Position numbers and translations under genes: made by a program | NCBI GenBank assembly: GCA_030448105.1 | Contig: JAUJNP010000003.1 | Span: 137,938-193,050, forward strand | Source: Acidimicrobiales bacterium | GTDB taxonomy: Bacteria; Actinomycetota; Acidimicrobiia; Acidimicrobiales; Iamiaceae | Direction of reading: 5' to 3' | Length of the DNA: 55,113 nucleotides | Notes under the pieces: model-generated | Databases searched by the model: none | What the model saw: only the letters and a program-made list of their open reading frames with translations | What the model was told of the DNA's origin: nothing | In this document: positions 33,497 to 42,856 of the stretch, one piece after another | Position numbering within the stretch: position 1 is the stretch's first letter | Layout of the letters: each line of letters starts with the position of its first letter

Positions 33497-34765
33497 TCAG
33501 CCGCCGTGGGCGTGATCGCAGAGGTGCTCCTCACCCGGCTTCACCTGGCCCGCCCCAACCCCCTCGAGTGCGGCGAAGGGGCCGCAGGGGTGGCGGGTGA
33601 TCCACACGTGGATCATGGGCACGGGCGTGAACTTCTGGAGGTTCGGCGGGCAGTCGCCCCCGATCTTGCGCAGGCCCGCCACCTTGGGCGCCTCAGGGTC
33701 CTTGCTGAAGCACAGGTCGTCGTGGACGTGCCACTGCGTGAGCTTGCCGCCCACGTCGGGCACGTCGTCCAGCGTCGCGCCTTCGCGGAGGATGAACATG
33801 GCCGAGACCAGCTTCCGGCCGCCACCGGTGGTGTCGTACACGAGCGCCTCGGGGAAGTCCGGGTTCAGGATCTTGTCGTCGTTGATGTAGTCCCAGTTGA
33901 TGAGGTGCTCGTGGCCGGTGCCGCCGTCGCCGATGGAGTGGTAGCCGGCCTTCTCGGCCACGGCGGAGTCGGCGAACTGGGGCAGCCGGATCAGGGTGAT
34001 GGCGATGAGATTTTCGGCCCGGGCCTGCTGCTCCGGCGTGACGCCGGGGACGCCCCCGAGGTCGATGGGCTTGGTGGGGTCGTAGGTCTTGGGCGGGACG
34101 GCGGCCGCCGGCTGGGCGTCGCCCTTCGCGGCGGCGTCGCCCTTCCCGGCGGCGTGGCTGGCCGCCTTCTCGTGGCCGTGGCCGGCGGCGGCCTCGGTGC
34201 CCCGGCCGTCAGCCGCTCCGCCGGCAGTGTGCTCGTCACCGTGGCCAACGTGGTTGTGGGAACCGGCCAGCACCATCCCGAGGAGGGAGATGGCGGCCAC
34301 GCCGGTGCCGAGCCCGCTGAGGGGGCCCTTGCCCAGCCGGTGGTGGATCGGGCGGCCGGCGAGCAGGCCCCCGACCACGGCGAGGACCGCCACCGCGGCC
34401 AGGCCGGCGGCGAGGCCGTCGGCCCACTGGAGGCGCTCCTTCAGCTCCATGCCGTCGATGAAGTCGATGCCGGCCGTCTTGGCCAGGACCCAACCGCCGA
34501 GGGCGGCCAGGTTCACGGCCGCGCCGGCGAGGGCCAGCACCCGGCTCGACCGGAAGAGGGCGAGAGCACCGAAGCCGAGCTGCAGGGCGGCGACCACGGT
34601 GAAGGCGATCACCGCCTGGCGGTGCTCGCTGTGCACCCCGATGGCGGCGGCGTGGATGGCGCCGGCGCCGAGCGAGGTGAAACCGGCGACCGAGAGGGCG
34701 CCGAAGTCGGGGACGGTGACGACCGGTTCGGCGGTCGTACGAGCGGGTGGTGTGACGGCAGTCAT
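33497..34765 (-). CDS. Membrane protein with His-rich loop, unknown function
   Basis: The 422-residue protein has about five N-terminal hydrophobic segments (VAGFTSLGAGAIHAAAIGVH, AVIAFTVVAALQLGFGALAL, VLALAGAAVNLAALGGWVLA, AAGLAAVAVLAVVGGLLAGR, GVAAISLLGMVLAGS). A His/Gly/Ala/Lys-rich linker follows (SHNHVGHGDEHTAGG to AGKGDAAAKGD). The extracytoplasmic domain contains YDTTGGGRKLVSAMFILREG, QWHVHDDLCF, GGDCPPNLQKF and HVWITRHPCGPFAALEG. Several His and three Cys suggest metal binding. I recognise no named family. It ends 7 bp before the pirin start, in the same orientation. Confidence 0.8.
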   Translation of the reverse strand: MTAVTPPARTTAEPVVTVPDFGALSVAGFTSLGAGAIHAAAIGVHSEHRQAVIAFTVVAALQLGFGALALFRSSRVLALAGAAVNLAALGGWVLAKTAGIDFIDGMELKERLQWADGLAAGLAAVAVLAVVGGLLAGRPIHHRLGKGPLSGLGTGVAAISLLGMVLAGSHNHVGHGDEHTAGGAADGRGTEAAAGHGHEKAASHAAGKGDAAAKGDAQPAAAVPPKTYDPTKPIDLGGVPGVTPEQQARAENLIAITLIRLPQFADSAVAEKAGYHSIGDGGTGHEHLINWDYINDDKILNPDFPEALVYDTTGGGRKLVSAMFILREGATLDDVPDVGGKLTQWHVHDDLCFSKDPEAPKVAGLRKIGGDCPPNLQKFTPVPMIHVWITRHPCGPFAALEGVGAGQVKPGEEHLCDHAHGG

Positions 34766-34862
34766 CGTCTCTTCTCGCAGAGGGGGTGCAGGGAGCTTAC
34801 CGTCGGTAGCACCGCCGGCTCAATGTCGGCCCGCCCTAGGCTCGGACCTTCCGATGGGAGCC

Positions 34863-35393
34863 ATGCCGAATGAGCAGCGTTCCTCACCTCTCGTGAAGCG
34901 TCGGCGCTGGGTGGTCCTGGCCGGTGTGGCCGCCGCGGGCGTGGTCGTGGGTGTCATCGCGGTCGCCCTGGCGGAGGAGGACGGCCCCTCGCGGCAGGAG
35001 GTCGTCGCCGAGCGCGGTGCCTCGGTGATGCCCTTCGACCTCGAGGCCACCAGCCACGTCTTCCATCCCACCCGCACCGGAGGCGTGCAGACCGTCGTCG
35101 CCGACGATCGCGCCGACCGGGACCAGGTCACCCGCGTGCGCGCCCACCTACGGGAGGAGGCCAAGCGGTTTCACGAAGGCGACTTCGGTGACCCGGCCGC
35201 CATCCACGGCCACGATATGCCGGGCCTCGACGTTCTCGAAGAGGCGGGCGGGGCCCTCGAGATCACCTACCGCGACGTCACTGGTGGAGCCGAGCTCACC
35301 TTCCGTTCCGAGGACCCCACTGTCGTCGCCGCCTTGCACAACTGGTTCGAGGCGCAGCTCTCCGATCACGGCGAACACGCTCGTCCCCGGTAG
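34863..35393 (+). CDS. Membrane-anchored hypothetical protein
   Basis: The 176-residue protein has a basic N-terminus (SSPLVKRRRW) and one hydrophobic helix (VVLAGVAAAGVVVGVIAVAL). The extracytoplasmic domain contains MPFDLEATSHVFHPTRTGGV, REEAKRFHEGDFGDPAAIHG and ALHNWFEAQLSDHGEHA. Similar actinobacterial proteins are, as I recall, often labelled aspartate carbamoyltransferase, but no ATCase motif (STRTR, HPTQ) is present and I do not accept that label. The regular His residues suggest metal or ligand binding. It is divergent from the His-rich membrane protein gene. Confidence 0.75.
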   Translation: MPNEQRSSPLVKRRRWVVLAGVAAAGVVVGVIAVALAEEDGPSRQEVVAERGASVMPFDLEATSHVFHPTRTGGVQTVVADDRADRDQVTRVRAHLREEAKRFHEGDFGDPAAIHGHDMPGLDVLEEAGGALEITYRDVTGGAELTFRSEDPTVVAALHNWFEAQLSDHGEHARPR

Positions 35394-35405
35394 GACCGAC
35401 CGCCC

Positions 35406-36191
35406 TCAACGCGCCGGCGCAGGCCACCGGGCGATGGTCAGGGCGGCGCACTCGTCGCGCAGCAGGTTGCGCAGGCGGCCCCACTCGCTCTGGTCCATGG
35501 CCAGCTCCCAGCGGGCCTTGATCGCGATCCAGTCACCGACGAAGCGGCACCGGTCGGCGGGTCGCGGCGGCAGCCAGTTGGACGGGTCCTTGTCGCCCTT
35601 GGACTGGTTCACCGAATCGGTGGCCACCACGAGGGTGCGGCGGTCGGTCGTGTCGTTGGCGTAGGCGATGCGACGGGCCTCGTCCCAGGCGTGGGCGCCG
35701 GAGTCCCACGCCTCCTTCAGGGCCACCACGTGGTCGATGTCCACGTCGGCGGGTGACTCCCAGGTCGCCCCGTCGTAGGGCGACCGCCAGTCGCCTGCGA
35801 CCACCTGGCAGCCGACCGGGTCGACCTGGGCCGGCGTGATCGAGTCGCGCCGCAACACCTGGTTGCGGGTGTCGCACCCGTCGCCGTCCACGTCGAGCCA
35901 CTGCGGGAACAGCTCGCGCCGGTAGCCGGCCGGCTGCTCCTTGCGGACCGGGATGCGCTCGAGCACGGTGGCGGCGCCGACCGAGCCCGGCGCTGGCTCC
36001 CCAGCGCTGGTCACGGTGGTCGTGGACTCGGTGGTCGTGGACCCGGTGGTCGGGGGTACGACCCGCTCGCCGGCTCGGGGCCCGGGCAGCCGGGCGAGGG
36101 CGACGGCGCCGGCGGCCAGCACGACGAGGACCAGCAGGGATCCAACGCACCCTCGTCGTGCGCCGCCTCGCTCGCTGTCGCGCCGGTCCAT
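35406..36191 (-). CDS. Secreted HNH (DUF1524-like) nuclease
   Basis: The 261-residue protein has an N-terminal hydrophobic helix (CVGSLLVLVVLAAGAVALAR), a Thr/Ser-rich linker (TTGSTTTESTTTVTS), then a nuclease domain. The active-site region is ADVDIDHVVALKEAWDSGA near residue 155, with DH and the later Asn/Lys in VATDSVNQSKGDKDPSNWLP. DGDGCDTRNQVL precedes it. Extracellular members probably degrade environmental DNA. It is anchored or secreted. Its stop lies 12 bp from that of the convergent neighbour. Confidence 0.88.
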   Translation of the reverse strand: MDRRDSERGGARRGCVGSLLVLVVLAAGAVALARLPGPRAGERVVPPTTGSTTTESTTTVTSAGEPAPGSVGAATVLERIPVRKEQPAGYRRELFPQWLDVDGDGCDTRNQVLRRDSITPAQVDPVGCQVVAGDWRSPYDGATWESPADVDIDHVVALKEAWDSGAHAWDEARRIAYANDTTDRRTLVVATDSVNQSKGDKDPSNWLPPRPADRCRFVGDWIAIKARWELAMDQSEWGRLRNLLRDECAALTIARWPAPAR

Positions 36192-36289
36192 GTGAGGGGT
36201 CTAGCGCCGACGGCGGGAGAAGGTCCTCGCGCACGGGCGCAGCGCGCGAAGGTGTCCAACGACGCCGACGCCTTCCGCGGAGCGACCTG

Positions 36290-36727
36290 ATGGATGCGGC
36301 CCAGGTTCCCGCCGTGCTGCTCACCGGCGCGCTGTTCGGCCACGAGCTGGGGACCCTGTCGGTGCACATAGCGCTCTTCCGGCTGCCCGCCGTCGAACAC
36401 CTCGACGCCGAGCAGAAGATCAACGCCATCCTCACGAGGGTCATGCCGGTGTTCATGGTCGCCACGTTCGTCGCGGTGGCCGCGGCCGCCCTGGCGGGTG
36501 AAGGCGATGTCCGGCGCTTCGACCTGGCGGCCGCGGCCGCCATCGCCGCCATGTTGGGGATCACCTTCGTGGGCAACATCCCGATCAACATCCGCACCAT
36601 GGCCCTCGGTCCCGACCTGGATGCGGACGAGTGGCGGGCGATGCGCACCCGCTGGAACCGCTTCCACATGATGCGCATCGCGCTGGACGCGGCGGCGTTC
36701 GTGCTCGTCACGCTGGCCGCCCGCTGA
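36290..36727 (+). CDS. DUF1772 family membrane protein
   Basis: The 145-residue protein has four predicted helices (VPAVLLTGALFGHELGTLSV, VMPVFMVATFVAVAAAALAG, AAAAIAAMLGITFVGNIPIN and MRIALDAAAFVLVTLAA). The motif NIPINIRTM followed by WNRFHMMR is the DUF1772 (anthrone-oxygenase-like) signature. The function in bacteria is unknown. The ATG at 36290 starts MDAAQVPAVLL; the upstream ribosome binding site is weak. Confidence 0.82.
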   Translation: MDAAQVPAVLLTGALFGHELGTLSVHIALFRLPAVEHLDAEQKINAILTRVMPVFMVATFVAVAAAALAGEGDVRRFDLAAAAAIAAMLGITFVGNIPINIRTMALGPDLDADEWRAMRTRWNRFHMMRIALDAAAFVLVTLAAR

Positions 36728-36735
36728 CCCTGGGG

Positions 36736-37488
36736 TCAGGTGAGGGCAGCGGTGACGATGCGCACGCCGACGTCGAGGGCGGGCGTGCGGCGCAGGTGGC
36801 CGTGGCGCTCGTCCCAGCGGCCGGTGGCGAGATCATCGGCCAAGTGGCCGACGATCCGCTCGACCACCTCGCCGGGAAGCTGGTGCCAGACGGAGCTGGC
36901 CGCCCGCACGGCCGGGTCGAGGTGGGCCTCGGGCCGGGACCACAGGGCGGCGAGGAAGCCGTCGGTGCAGTCGGCCGGCACCGGCCAGGCGGTCACCCGG
37001 GCCCGGGGGAGGTGCCCGCACAGCTCGGCCATGGTGGGCATGGCCGAGCGGTGCGCGCTGAGCATCTCGGGCGCGTAGTCCTGCATCATCCAGTGGCCGG
37101 CGACGACGTCGTCGTCGATGGTGACCACGACGACCCGGCGGCGGGCCACCCGCACCATCTCCGCCAGACCGGCCCCGAGGTCGCTCCAGTGGTGGACGCT
37201 GATCACCGCCAGCGCGGCGTCCACCCCGTCAGTGGCCACGGGCAGGTGCTCGGCCACACCCCGCACCGCAGGCCCGGCCGTCGGCGGCCGCTGGGCCAGC
37301 ATCACCCCCGAGGGCTCCACCGCCACCACCCGGCGGTCGGCCGGCTCGTAGGACCCGGCCCCGGCGCCCACGTTCACCAGCGACGTGCCCGCACCGAGCG
37401 CCTCTTCGATGGCAGCTGCCAGTCGGGGGTCAGGGCGTCGGACCGGCGCGTAGCCCTGGCCCATCGTGTCGTACGCCGCCTCAGCCAT
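36736..37488 (-). CDS. Class I SAM-dependent methyltransferase
   Basis: The 250-residue protein starts MAEAAYDTMGQGYAPVRRPD, the usual entry of Methyltransf_11 enzymes. Motif I is SLVNVGAGAGSYEP near residue 38, the acidic strand-2 end is VVAVEPSGVM, and motif IV is VDAALAVISVHHWSDL followed by RRRVVVVTIDDD. The substrate is unknown. It is 9 bp upstream of the F420-type oxidoreductase stop on the same strand and so lies downstream of that gene in the likely operon. Confidence 0.87.
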   Translation of the reverse strand: MAEAAYDTMGQGYAPVRRPDPRLAAAIEEALGAGTSLVNVGAGAGSYEPADRRVVAVEPSGVMLAQRPPTAGPAVRGVAEHLPVATDGVDAALAVISVHHWSDLGAGLAEMVRVARRRVVVVTIDDDVVAGHWMMQDYAPEMLSAHRSAMPTMAELCGHLPRARVTAWPVPADCTDGFLAALWSRPEAHLDPAVRAASSVWHQLPGEVVERIVGHLADDLATGRWDERHGHLRRTPALDVGVRIVTAALT

Positions 37489-37497
37489 CGTCGGGCC

Positions 37498-38454
37498 TCA
37501 GAGGCTGAGGCGGGGAATGACCTCGTCACGGTAGAAGCGGAGGAACTTCTCCTGGTCCTGGCCGATCTGGTGGACGTACACCTCGTCGACGCCCGCCTCG
37601 AGGTACTCGGTGACCGACGCGGCGTGGACCTCGGGGTCGGGCCCGAGCGCCATCGACCCGACGGCGTCCTCCTCCTTCACCAGCTGGCACGCCTGCTCGA
37701 AGTGGGTGGGCGTGGCCAGCTCCTGGGCCAGCTCGCCGGGAAGTCCGGAGTTGGGCCACAGCTCGAAGGCGGTGCGCCGGGCGGTGGCCTCGTCGGTGGC
37801 CCAGCACGCCTTGGAGCCGGCCAGCACCGGCCCGCTGCCGCCCTCCTTCCGGTACTGCGAGATGACCTCGGTGTCGGGCGAGGTGGTGACCAGCCCGTCG
37901 CCGATGCGGGCGGCCAGGGAGCACGCCTTCGGACCGAAGGCGGACACGTAGATCGGCGGCGGCTCGTCCGGCAGGCTGTAGAGGCGGGCGTTCTCCACCG
38001 TGTAGTGGCGGCCGCGGTGGCTCTGGTTGCCGCCCTTCCAGAGCAGCCGCATCACCTCCATGGCCTCCTCGAGCATCTCGAGGCGTTCGTCGGTGGCGGG
38101 CCAGCGGTCACCCAGGATGTGCTCGTTGAGGTTCTCCCCCGACCCGACGCCGAGGAAGAACCCGCCGCCGGCCATGGCCGCCGACGTGGCGGCCGCCTGG
38201 GCGATGATCGCCGGGTGGATGCGGATGGTGGGACAGGTCACCCCCGTGCCGAGGCGGGCGCCCGGGGCGGCGGCGGCGATGCCGCCCACCACCGACCATA
38301 CGAACGGGCTCTCGCCCTGCGCGTCCACCCAGGGGTGGAAGTGGTCGGACACCCAGATGTCGGAGAACCCGTGGTCGGCGGCCATCGACGCGTACTGCAC
38401 CAGCTCGCGTGGACCGTGCTCTTCGGACGACAGGCTGAACCCGATCTTGGTCAT
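37498..38454 (-). CDS. LLM-class F420-dependent oxidoreductase (TIGR03557-like)
   Basis: The 318-residue TIM-barrel protein starts MTKIGFSLSSEEHGPRELVQ. It contains FSDIWVSDHFHPWVDAQGES (the His/Asp of F420-dependent enzymes), GARLGTGVTCPTIRIHPAII, GGFFLGVGSGENLNEHILGD and IYVSAFGPKACSLAARIGDG. These match the FGD-related group that uses coenzyme F420. The substrate may be a sugar phosphate or another alcohol. Its presence implies F420 synthesis in this organism. It is likely cotranscribed with the methyltransferase gene downstream. Confidence 0.9.
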   Translation of the reverse strand: MTKIGFSLSSEEHGPRELVQYASMAADHGFSDIWVSDHFHPWVDAQGESPFVWSVVGGIAAAAPGARLGTGVTCPTIRIHPAIIAQAAATSAAMAGGGFFLGVGSGENLNEHILGDRWPATDERLEMLEEAMEVMRLLWKGGNQSHRGRHYTVENARLYSLPDEPPPIYVSAFGPKACSLAARIGDGLVTTSPDTEVISQYRKEGGSGPVLAGSKACWATDEATARRTAFELWPNSGLPGELAQELATPTHFEQACQLVKEEDAVGSMALGPDPEVHAASVTEYLEAGVDEVYVHQIGQDQEKFLRFYRDEVIPRLSL

Positions 38455-38503
38455 GCCCGCCGCCTACCCGCCCGTCCGTCCCGAAAACCGGCCGATTGGC
38501 GGG

Positions 38504-39958
38504 TCAGCTCGGCTCGAGCTCGGCCTGGGCCTCCCGGGCCCGCTCGGCGGTGAGGAAGTCCCCGGCCGCGTCGACCAGCTCGGCCAGCGCCCCGGGCAGC
38601 CGGTCGGTGAGGGCGTGCAGGTTCGGCACCTGCTCGCGGCAGGCGAGGGCGGCGAAGCTCATGCGGTCGAGGTAGCTCCACACCGTGACGTTGAGGCCGA
38701 TGCCCTCGATGATCGGCCCGACCGAGTAGATCTCCTGCAGCCGGGCGCCGGCCACGTAGAACGGCGTGCGCGGGCCGGGCACGTTCGACACCACCAGGTT
38801 GATGGGCGGCCGGTGCCGGTCGGCCAGGGAGAAGCGCGAGTACTGGCGCATGAAGAAGGCGAACGGGCGGGGCGGCGTGTACTCCACCCAGCTCTCCATC
38901 AGGTCGGCGCCTAGCAGGTTGTGCACCGTCTTGGCCGACCGGGTCACCTCGCTGATGGCCCGCAGCCGCTCCACCGGGTCGGCGATGTCGTCACGGAGCG
39001 AGGCGAACATGTTGGAGACCTTGTTGCCGCTGAGCCGGGGGGCGTCGTCGGGCCGGTCGCTCGACACCGGGATCCCGGCCACGAGGGGCCGGTCGGGCAC
39101 CTCGCCCCGCTCGGCCAGGTAGGCCCGCAGCGCCCCCGCCACCACCGCCAGCACCACGTCGTTGACGGTGACCCCGAACACCGACTTCACCGTCTTGAAG
39201 TCCTCCAGCGCCAGCGACGTCGTCGCGAAGGAGCGGTTGGGGGTGAGCGACGCGTTGAACGACGTGGTGGGAACGTCGACGATGGGCCGGGGCGGGGACA
39301 CCTCCGATCGCCGTCGGTGGCGGCCCACCTCGCGCACGCCTCGCACGGTGCGGCCCACCAGCGCGGGCAGGAAGCGCATGCGGGCCAGCCCGTCGACCAC
39401 GGCGTGGACCACCAGCCGCCACGCCGGCGGGACCGGCTCGGGCGTCCACCGCTCCACCGGCGGGGGTGGGTGGGCCTCGTCGGGCGCGGTGGTCATCACG
39501 TTGGCGAGCATGGCGGCGGCGGCCACGCCGTCGGCGAGGGAGTGGTGGATCTTGGTGACAAAGGCGACGGTGCCGTCCTCGAGCCCGTCCAGCACCCGGA
39601 TCTCCCACAGCGGCCGGCCGCGGTCGAGCGGGTGCCCGGCGATCTCGGCGATGGCGTCGTCCATCTGCACCCGCGTGCCGGGGGCGGGCACGCGGTGCTG
39701 GTGCACGTGGTGGTCGAGGTCGAAGTCGGGATCCTCGATCCACACCGGGTGGTTGAGCCCGAAGGGCACCTCGACGATTCGCCGCCGGAACGGCGGGAGC
39801 AGGTGCAGGCGGGCGGCGAGCTCCTGGCGGAAGCGCTCGAAGCTGTACCCGCCCGCCATGGTGGAGGGGTCGAGCAGCGCCACCTTCAGGGTGTGCATGT
39901 GCAGCGTCGAGGTCTCCATGTAGAGGTACCCGGCGTCGATGCCCGGAAGGCGCTCCAT
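38504..39958 (-). CDS. WS/DGAT family O-acyltransferase
   Basis: The 484-residue protein has the catalytic HHSLADG with His at residues 138-139, plus LPGIDAGYLYMETSTLHMHT at the start, WIEDPDFDLDHHVH, VNDVVLAVVAGALRAYLAER, and NLVVSNVPGPRTPFYVAGAR near the end. It should make triacylglycerol or wax esters. The ATG at 39958 is the first Met of the family-like region; the longer upstream frame overlaps the divergent hydrolase gene. The divergent gene begins 26 bp away. It is the second of three paralogues here. Confidence 0.93.
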   Translation of the reverse strand: MERLPGIDAGYLYMETSTLHMHTLKVALLDPSTMAGGYSFERFRQELAARLHLLPPFRRRIVEVPFGLNHPVWIEDPDFDLDHHVHQHRVPAPGTRVQMDDAIAEIAGHPLDRGRPLWEIRVLDGLEDGTVAFVTKIHHSLADGVAAAAMLANVMTTAPDEAHPPPPVERWTPEPVPPAWRLVVHAVVDGLARMRFLPALVGRTVRGVREVGRHRRRSEVSPPRPIVDVPTTSFNASLTPNRSFATTSLALEDFKTVKSVFGVTVNDVVLAVVAGALRAYLAERGEVPDRPLVAGIPVSSDRPDDAPRLSGNKVSNMFASLRDDIADPVERLRAISEVTRSAKTVHNLLGADLMESWVEYTPPRPFAFFMRQYSRFSLADRHRPPINLVVSNVPGPRTPFYVAGARLQEIYSVGPIIEGIGLNVTVWSYLDRMSFAALACREQVPNLHALTDRLPGALAELVDAAGDFLTAERAREAQAELEPS

Positions 39959-39983
39959 GCCCGGGCGAGGGTACCGTCCGGCG

Positions 39984-41192
39984 ATGGCCCTGACCCATGA
40001 GACCGCTGACCCCGCCGAGCTGGGCATCGAAGCCGACGCCCTCGACGACCTGATCGCCCGGGCCCGGCGCGAGGTCGACGCCGGCCTGCTTCCCTCCTGC
40101 CAGCTGGCCCTGGCCCGGTCCGGGCAACTGGTGGCCGACGTGACCCTCGGCGACGCCACCGCCGGCTCCCGCTACGTGCTGTTCTCCTGCACCAAGGCGC
40201 TCATCGCCGGCGCTGTGTGGCTGCTCATGGCCGAGGGCCGGCTCGACGTTGGCCAGCGGGTGGGCGAGCTGGTGCCCGAGTTCGCCACCAACGGCAAGGA
40301 CGTGGTCACCGTCGAGCAGCTCCTCACCCACACCTCGGGGTTCCCCAATGCGCCTCTCGGCCCCCCCGACTGGGCCGACCGGGCCCGCCGGCTGGAGCGG
40401 TTCGGCCGCTGGCGGCTCACGTGGGAGCCGGGCACCCGCTTCGAGTACCACCCCACCTCGGCCCACTGGGTGCTGGCCGAGGTGATCGAGCGGGTGAGCG
40501 GCACGGACTTCCGCCGCTTCGTGCACGAGCGCGTGCTCGAGCCGCTCGGCTTGGCGGGGCTCCGCCTGGGCGTGCCCATGGAGGAGCAGGGCGACATCGC
40601 CCCGCTGGTGGCGGTGGGTGAGCCGGCCACCCCCGAGGAGTTGGAGGAGGCGCTCGGCATCCCCGGCGTCGACGTGGGGGAGGTCACCATCGACGCCCTG
40701 CTGACCCTTGGGGGGGCCGAGGCCCGAGCCGTCGGTGTGCCCGGCGGGGGCGGCGTGGGCCGAGCCGCCGACCTCGCCCTCTACTACCAGGCGCTGCTCC
40801 GCGACCCGGCGGGCCAGTGGAGGAGGGATCTGCTGGCCGACGCGGCCGGCGGGATCCGCTGCACCCTGCCCGACCCCATGACGGGAGCCCCCTCCAACCG
40901 CAGCCTCGGCCTGGTGGTGGCGGGCGACGATGGTCTCTCGCACCTGCGGTCCAACCTCGGGCGTACCGTGTCGCCCCGGGCCTTCGGCCACGCCGGCGCC
41001 GGCGGCCAGATCGCCTGGGCCGACCCCGCCACCGGCCTGTCCTTCGCCTACCTGACCAACGGGCTCGACGCCCACATGCTCCGAGAGGGCCGCCGGGCCG
41101 TCGCCCTGTCCAGCCGGGCCGCCGTCTGCGCCGGCACCCCCGACGCCGGCGCGAGCTCCGTCTCCCAGACGGGATCTGACGGGCCGTCATAA
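39984..41192 (+). CDS. Serine hydrolase (class C beta-lactamase/EstB-like)
   Basis: The 402-residue protein carries the SxxK motif in [16 protein letters not shown] near residue 67. A YxS/N equivalent is in [15 protein letters not shown] near residue 155, and [11 protein letters not shown] stands in for the KTG/HxG motif near residue 333. [12 protein letters not shown] is also typical. Such enzymes act as esterases, including on lipids and beta-lactams. Its position between two WS/DGAT genes suggests lipid ester turnover, which is an inference. No signal peptide is visible, so it is probably cytoplasmic. Confidence 0.9.
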   Translation: MALTHETADPAELGIEADALDDLIARARREVDAGLLPSCQLALARSGQLVADVTLGDATAGSRYVLFSCTKALIAGAVWLLMAEGRLDVGQRVGELVPEFATNGKDVVTVEQLLTHTSGFPNAPLGPPDWADRARRLERFGRWRLTWEPGTRFEYHPTSAHWVLAEVIERVSGTDFRRFVHERVLEPLGLAGLRLGVPMEEQGDIAPLVAVGEPATPEELEEALGIPGVDVGEVTIDALLTLGGAEARAVGVPGGGGVGRAADLALYYQALLRDPAGQWRRDLLADAAGGIRCTLPDPMTGAPSNRSLGLVVAGDDGLSHLRSNLGRTVSPRAFGHAGAGGQIAWADPATGLSFAYLTNGLDAHMLREGRRAVALSSRAAVCAGTPDAGASSVSQTGSDGPS

Positions 41193-41230
41193 GCTCCGCC
41201 GGTGAGCTCCGTTACCGGGGGAGGAGGCTC

Positions 41231-42856
41231 GTGAAGCGACTGGCCGGGATGGACGCGTCCTTCTACTACCTGGAGACGCCGACCACGCCCATGCAGGTGG
41301 TGGGCTGCCTCGTGCTCGATCCCACCGAGGCGGCGTCGGAGTACTCCTTCGAGCGGGTGCGCCACACCCTCTCCAGTCGCCTCCACCTGCTCGAGCCGTT
41401 CCGCCGCCGGCTCGTTCCGGTGCCGTTCGACCTCGACCACCCGATGTGGATCGAGGACCCGGACTTCTCCCTCGACGACCACCTGCACCGGGTGGCCGCC
41501 CCCGCCCCCGGCACCCTGCGGGAGCTGGCCGAGCTGGTGGCCGATGTCGCCGGCCGCCCCCTCGACCGCACTCAGCCGCTCTGGGAGATGTGGGTGGTGG
41601 AGGGCATGGCCGGGGGACGGGTGGCCCTGGTCACCAAGATGCACCACGCCGCCATGGACGGCGTCACCGGCGCCGACCTGATGGTCCACCTGTTCGACTT
41701 CGAGCCCGACCCCTCCGAGCCCGAACCCCCGACCGAGCCGTGGCGACCCGACGAGGTCCCCTCGCCCGCTGCCCTCGTGACCGACGCCCTCCAGGGCCGG
41801 GTCGGCGATCCCCTCCGCACGCTGCGGGTGCTGTCGCGCACCGGCCGGTCCATGCTGCAGAGCGCCGGCGCCATGCTTCCCGCGCTCAGGGGTGGCGACG
41901 GGCCGCAGGTCGTGCGCCCGTTCTCCGCGCCCCGCACGCCGTTCAACGGGGCGCTCAGCTCCGAGCGGGCCATCGCCTTCGCCACCGCGCCGCTCGACGA
42001 CCTCCGCTTCGTGAAGTCGGTGTTCGTCACCACCGTGAACGACGTGGTGCTGGCGGCGTGCGCCGCCAGCTTGCGGGCCTGGCTCGAGGCCAACGGGGGC
42101 GTGCCCGACGAGCCACTGGTGGCCAGCGTTCCGGTGTCGCTGCGGGCCGACGGCGGGGGGAGCAGCGACGTCACCAACCAGGTGAGCGCCATGCTCGTCA
42201 ACCTGCCCACCCACCTGGTCGGGCCGGTGGAGCAGCTCCGGGCGGTGCACGCCGCCACCACCGCCGCCAAGGAGATGCAGCAGGCCATTGGGGCCGAGAT
42301 GCTCCAGGACATGGCCGAGCTGATGCCCGGCGCCCTGTTCAACCGGGCCACCCGGCTCTACTCCAGCCTGCGCCTCGCCGACCGTCACCCCCCGGCCCAC
42401 AACCTGGTGATCTCCAACATCCCCGGCCCGCCCATCCCCCTCTACAGCGCCGGGGCGAGGGTTGTCGGGGTCTACCCGTTCGGACCGCTGCTGGAGGGCG
42501 CCGGCCTCAACATCACGGTGCTGTCGAACATGGCGAACATGGACGTCGGCGTCATCGCCGACCGCCAGTTGGTGCCCGACCCCTGGACCATCGCCGACGG
42601 CTTCGTCGACGCCGTCGCCACTCTCCGCTCGGCGGCCGACGCCGCCGCCCCTCGGCCGGCGAAGAAGCCGCCGTCCAAGAAGGCGCCGACCAGGAAGGCG
42701 ACGGCCAACAAGGCGCGGGCCAGGAAGGCGACGGCCAGGAAGGCGACGGCCAGGAAGGTGACGGCCAGGAAGGTGACGGCCAGGAAGGTGACGGCCAGGA
42801 AGGCGACGGCCAAGAGGGCGACGGCCAAGAAGGGGCCGGTCAAGAAGGGCGGCTGA
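41231..42856 (+). CDS. WS/DGAT acyltransferase with histone-like Lys/Ala-rich tail
   Basis: The 541-residue protein has a complete WS/DGAT domain: [19 protein letters not shown] at the start, the catalytic HHAAMDG at residues 138-144, [20 protein letters not shown], and [20 protein letters not shown]. From about residue 476 it carries 66 residues made of Lys, Arg, Ala, Thr and Val, mainly five-residue units [AV]TA[RK][KR], like histone H1 and mycobacterial HupB tails. Ordinary members end near residue 475. The GTG at 41231 follows GGAGGAGG. The basic tail might bind DNA or acidic lipids. The 3' end overlaps the convergent gene by 17 bp. Confidence 0.92.
   Translation: MKRLAGMDASFYYLETPTTPMQVVGCLVLDPTEAASEYSFERVRHTLSSRLHLLEPFRRRLVPVPFDLDHPMWIEDPDFSLDDHLHRVAAPAPGTLRELAELVADVAGRPLDRTQPLWEMWVVEGMAGGRVALVTKMHHAAMDGVTGADLMVHLFDFEPDPSEPEPPTEPWRPDEVPSPAALVTDALQGRVGDPLRTLRVLSRTGRSMLQSAGAMLPALRGGDGPQVVRPFSAPRTPFNGALSSERAIAFATAPLDDLRFVKSVFVTTVNDVVLAACAASLRAWLEANGGVPDEPLVASVPVSLRADGGGSSDVTNQVSAMLVNLPTHLVGPVEQLRAVHAATTAAKEMQQAIGAEMLQDMAELMPGALFNRATRLYSSLRLADRHPPAHNLVISNIPGPPIPLYSAGARVVGVYPFGPLLEGAGLNITVLSNMANMDVGVIADRQLVPDPWTIADGFVDAVATLRSAADAAAPRPAKKPPSKKAPTRKATANKARARKATARKATARKVTARKVTARKVTARKATAKRATAKKGPVKKGG
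42683..42832 (+). repeat. 15-bp tandem repeat coding the basic tail of the WS/DGAT
   Basis: About ten consecutive 15-bp units, mostly GCCAGGAAGGCGACG or GCCAGGAAGGTGACG in rotated phase, encode the five-residue repeat [AV]TARK at residues 485-534. The length is a multiple of three per unit, so unit gain or loss would lengthen or shorten the tail without frameshift. Confidence 0.85.

Noticed and set aside
34863..35393. Label of aspartate carbamoyltransferase for the anchored protein
   Set aside because: It has no carbamoyl-phosphate or aspartate binding motif, is only 176 residues long and begins with a membrane anchor.
42683..42832. Tandem repeat as a CRISPR array or satellite
   Set aside because: Units are 15 bp, contiguous, without spacers and in frame with the WS/DGAT gene.
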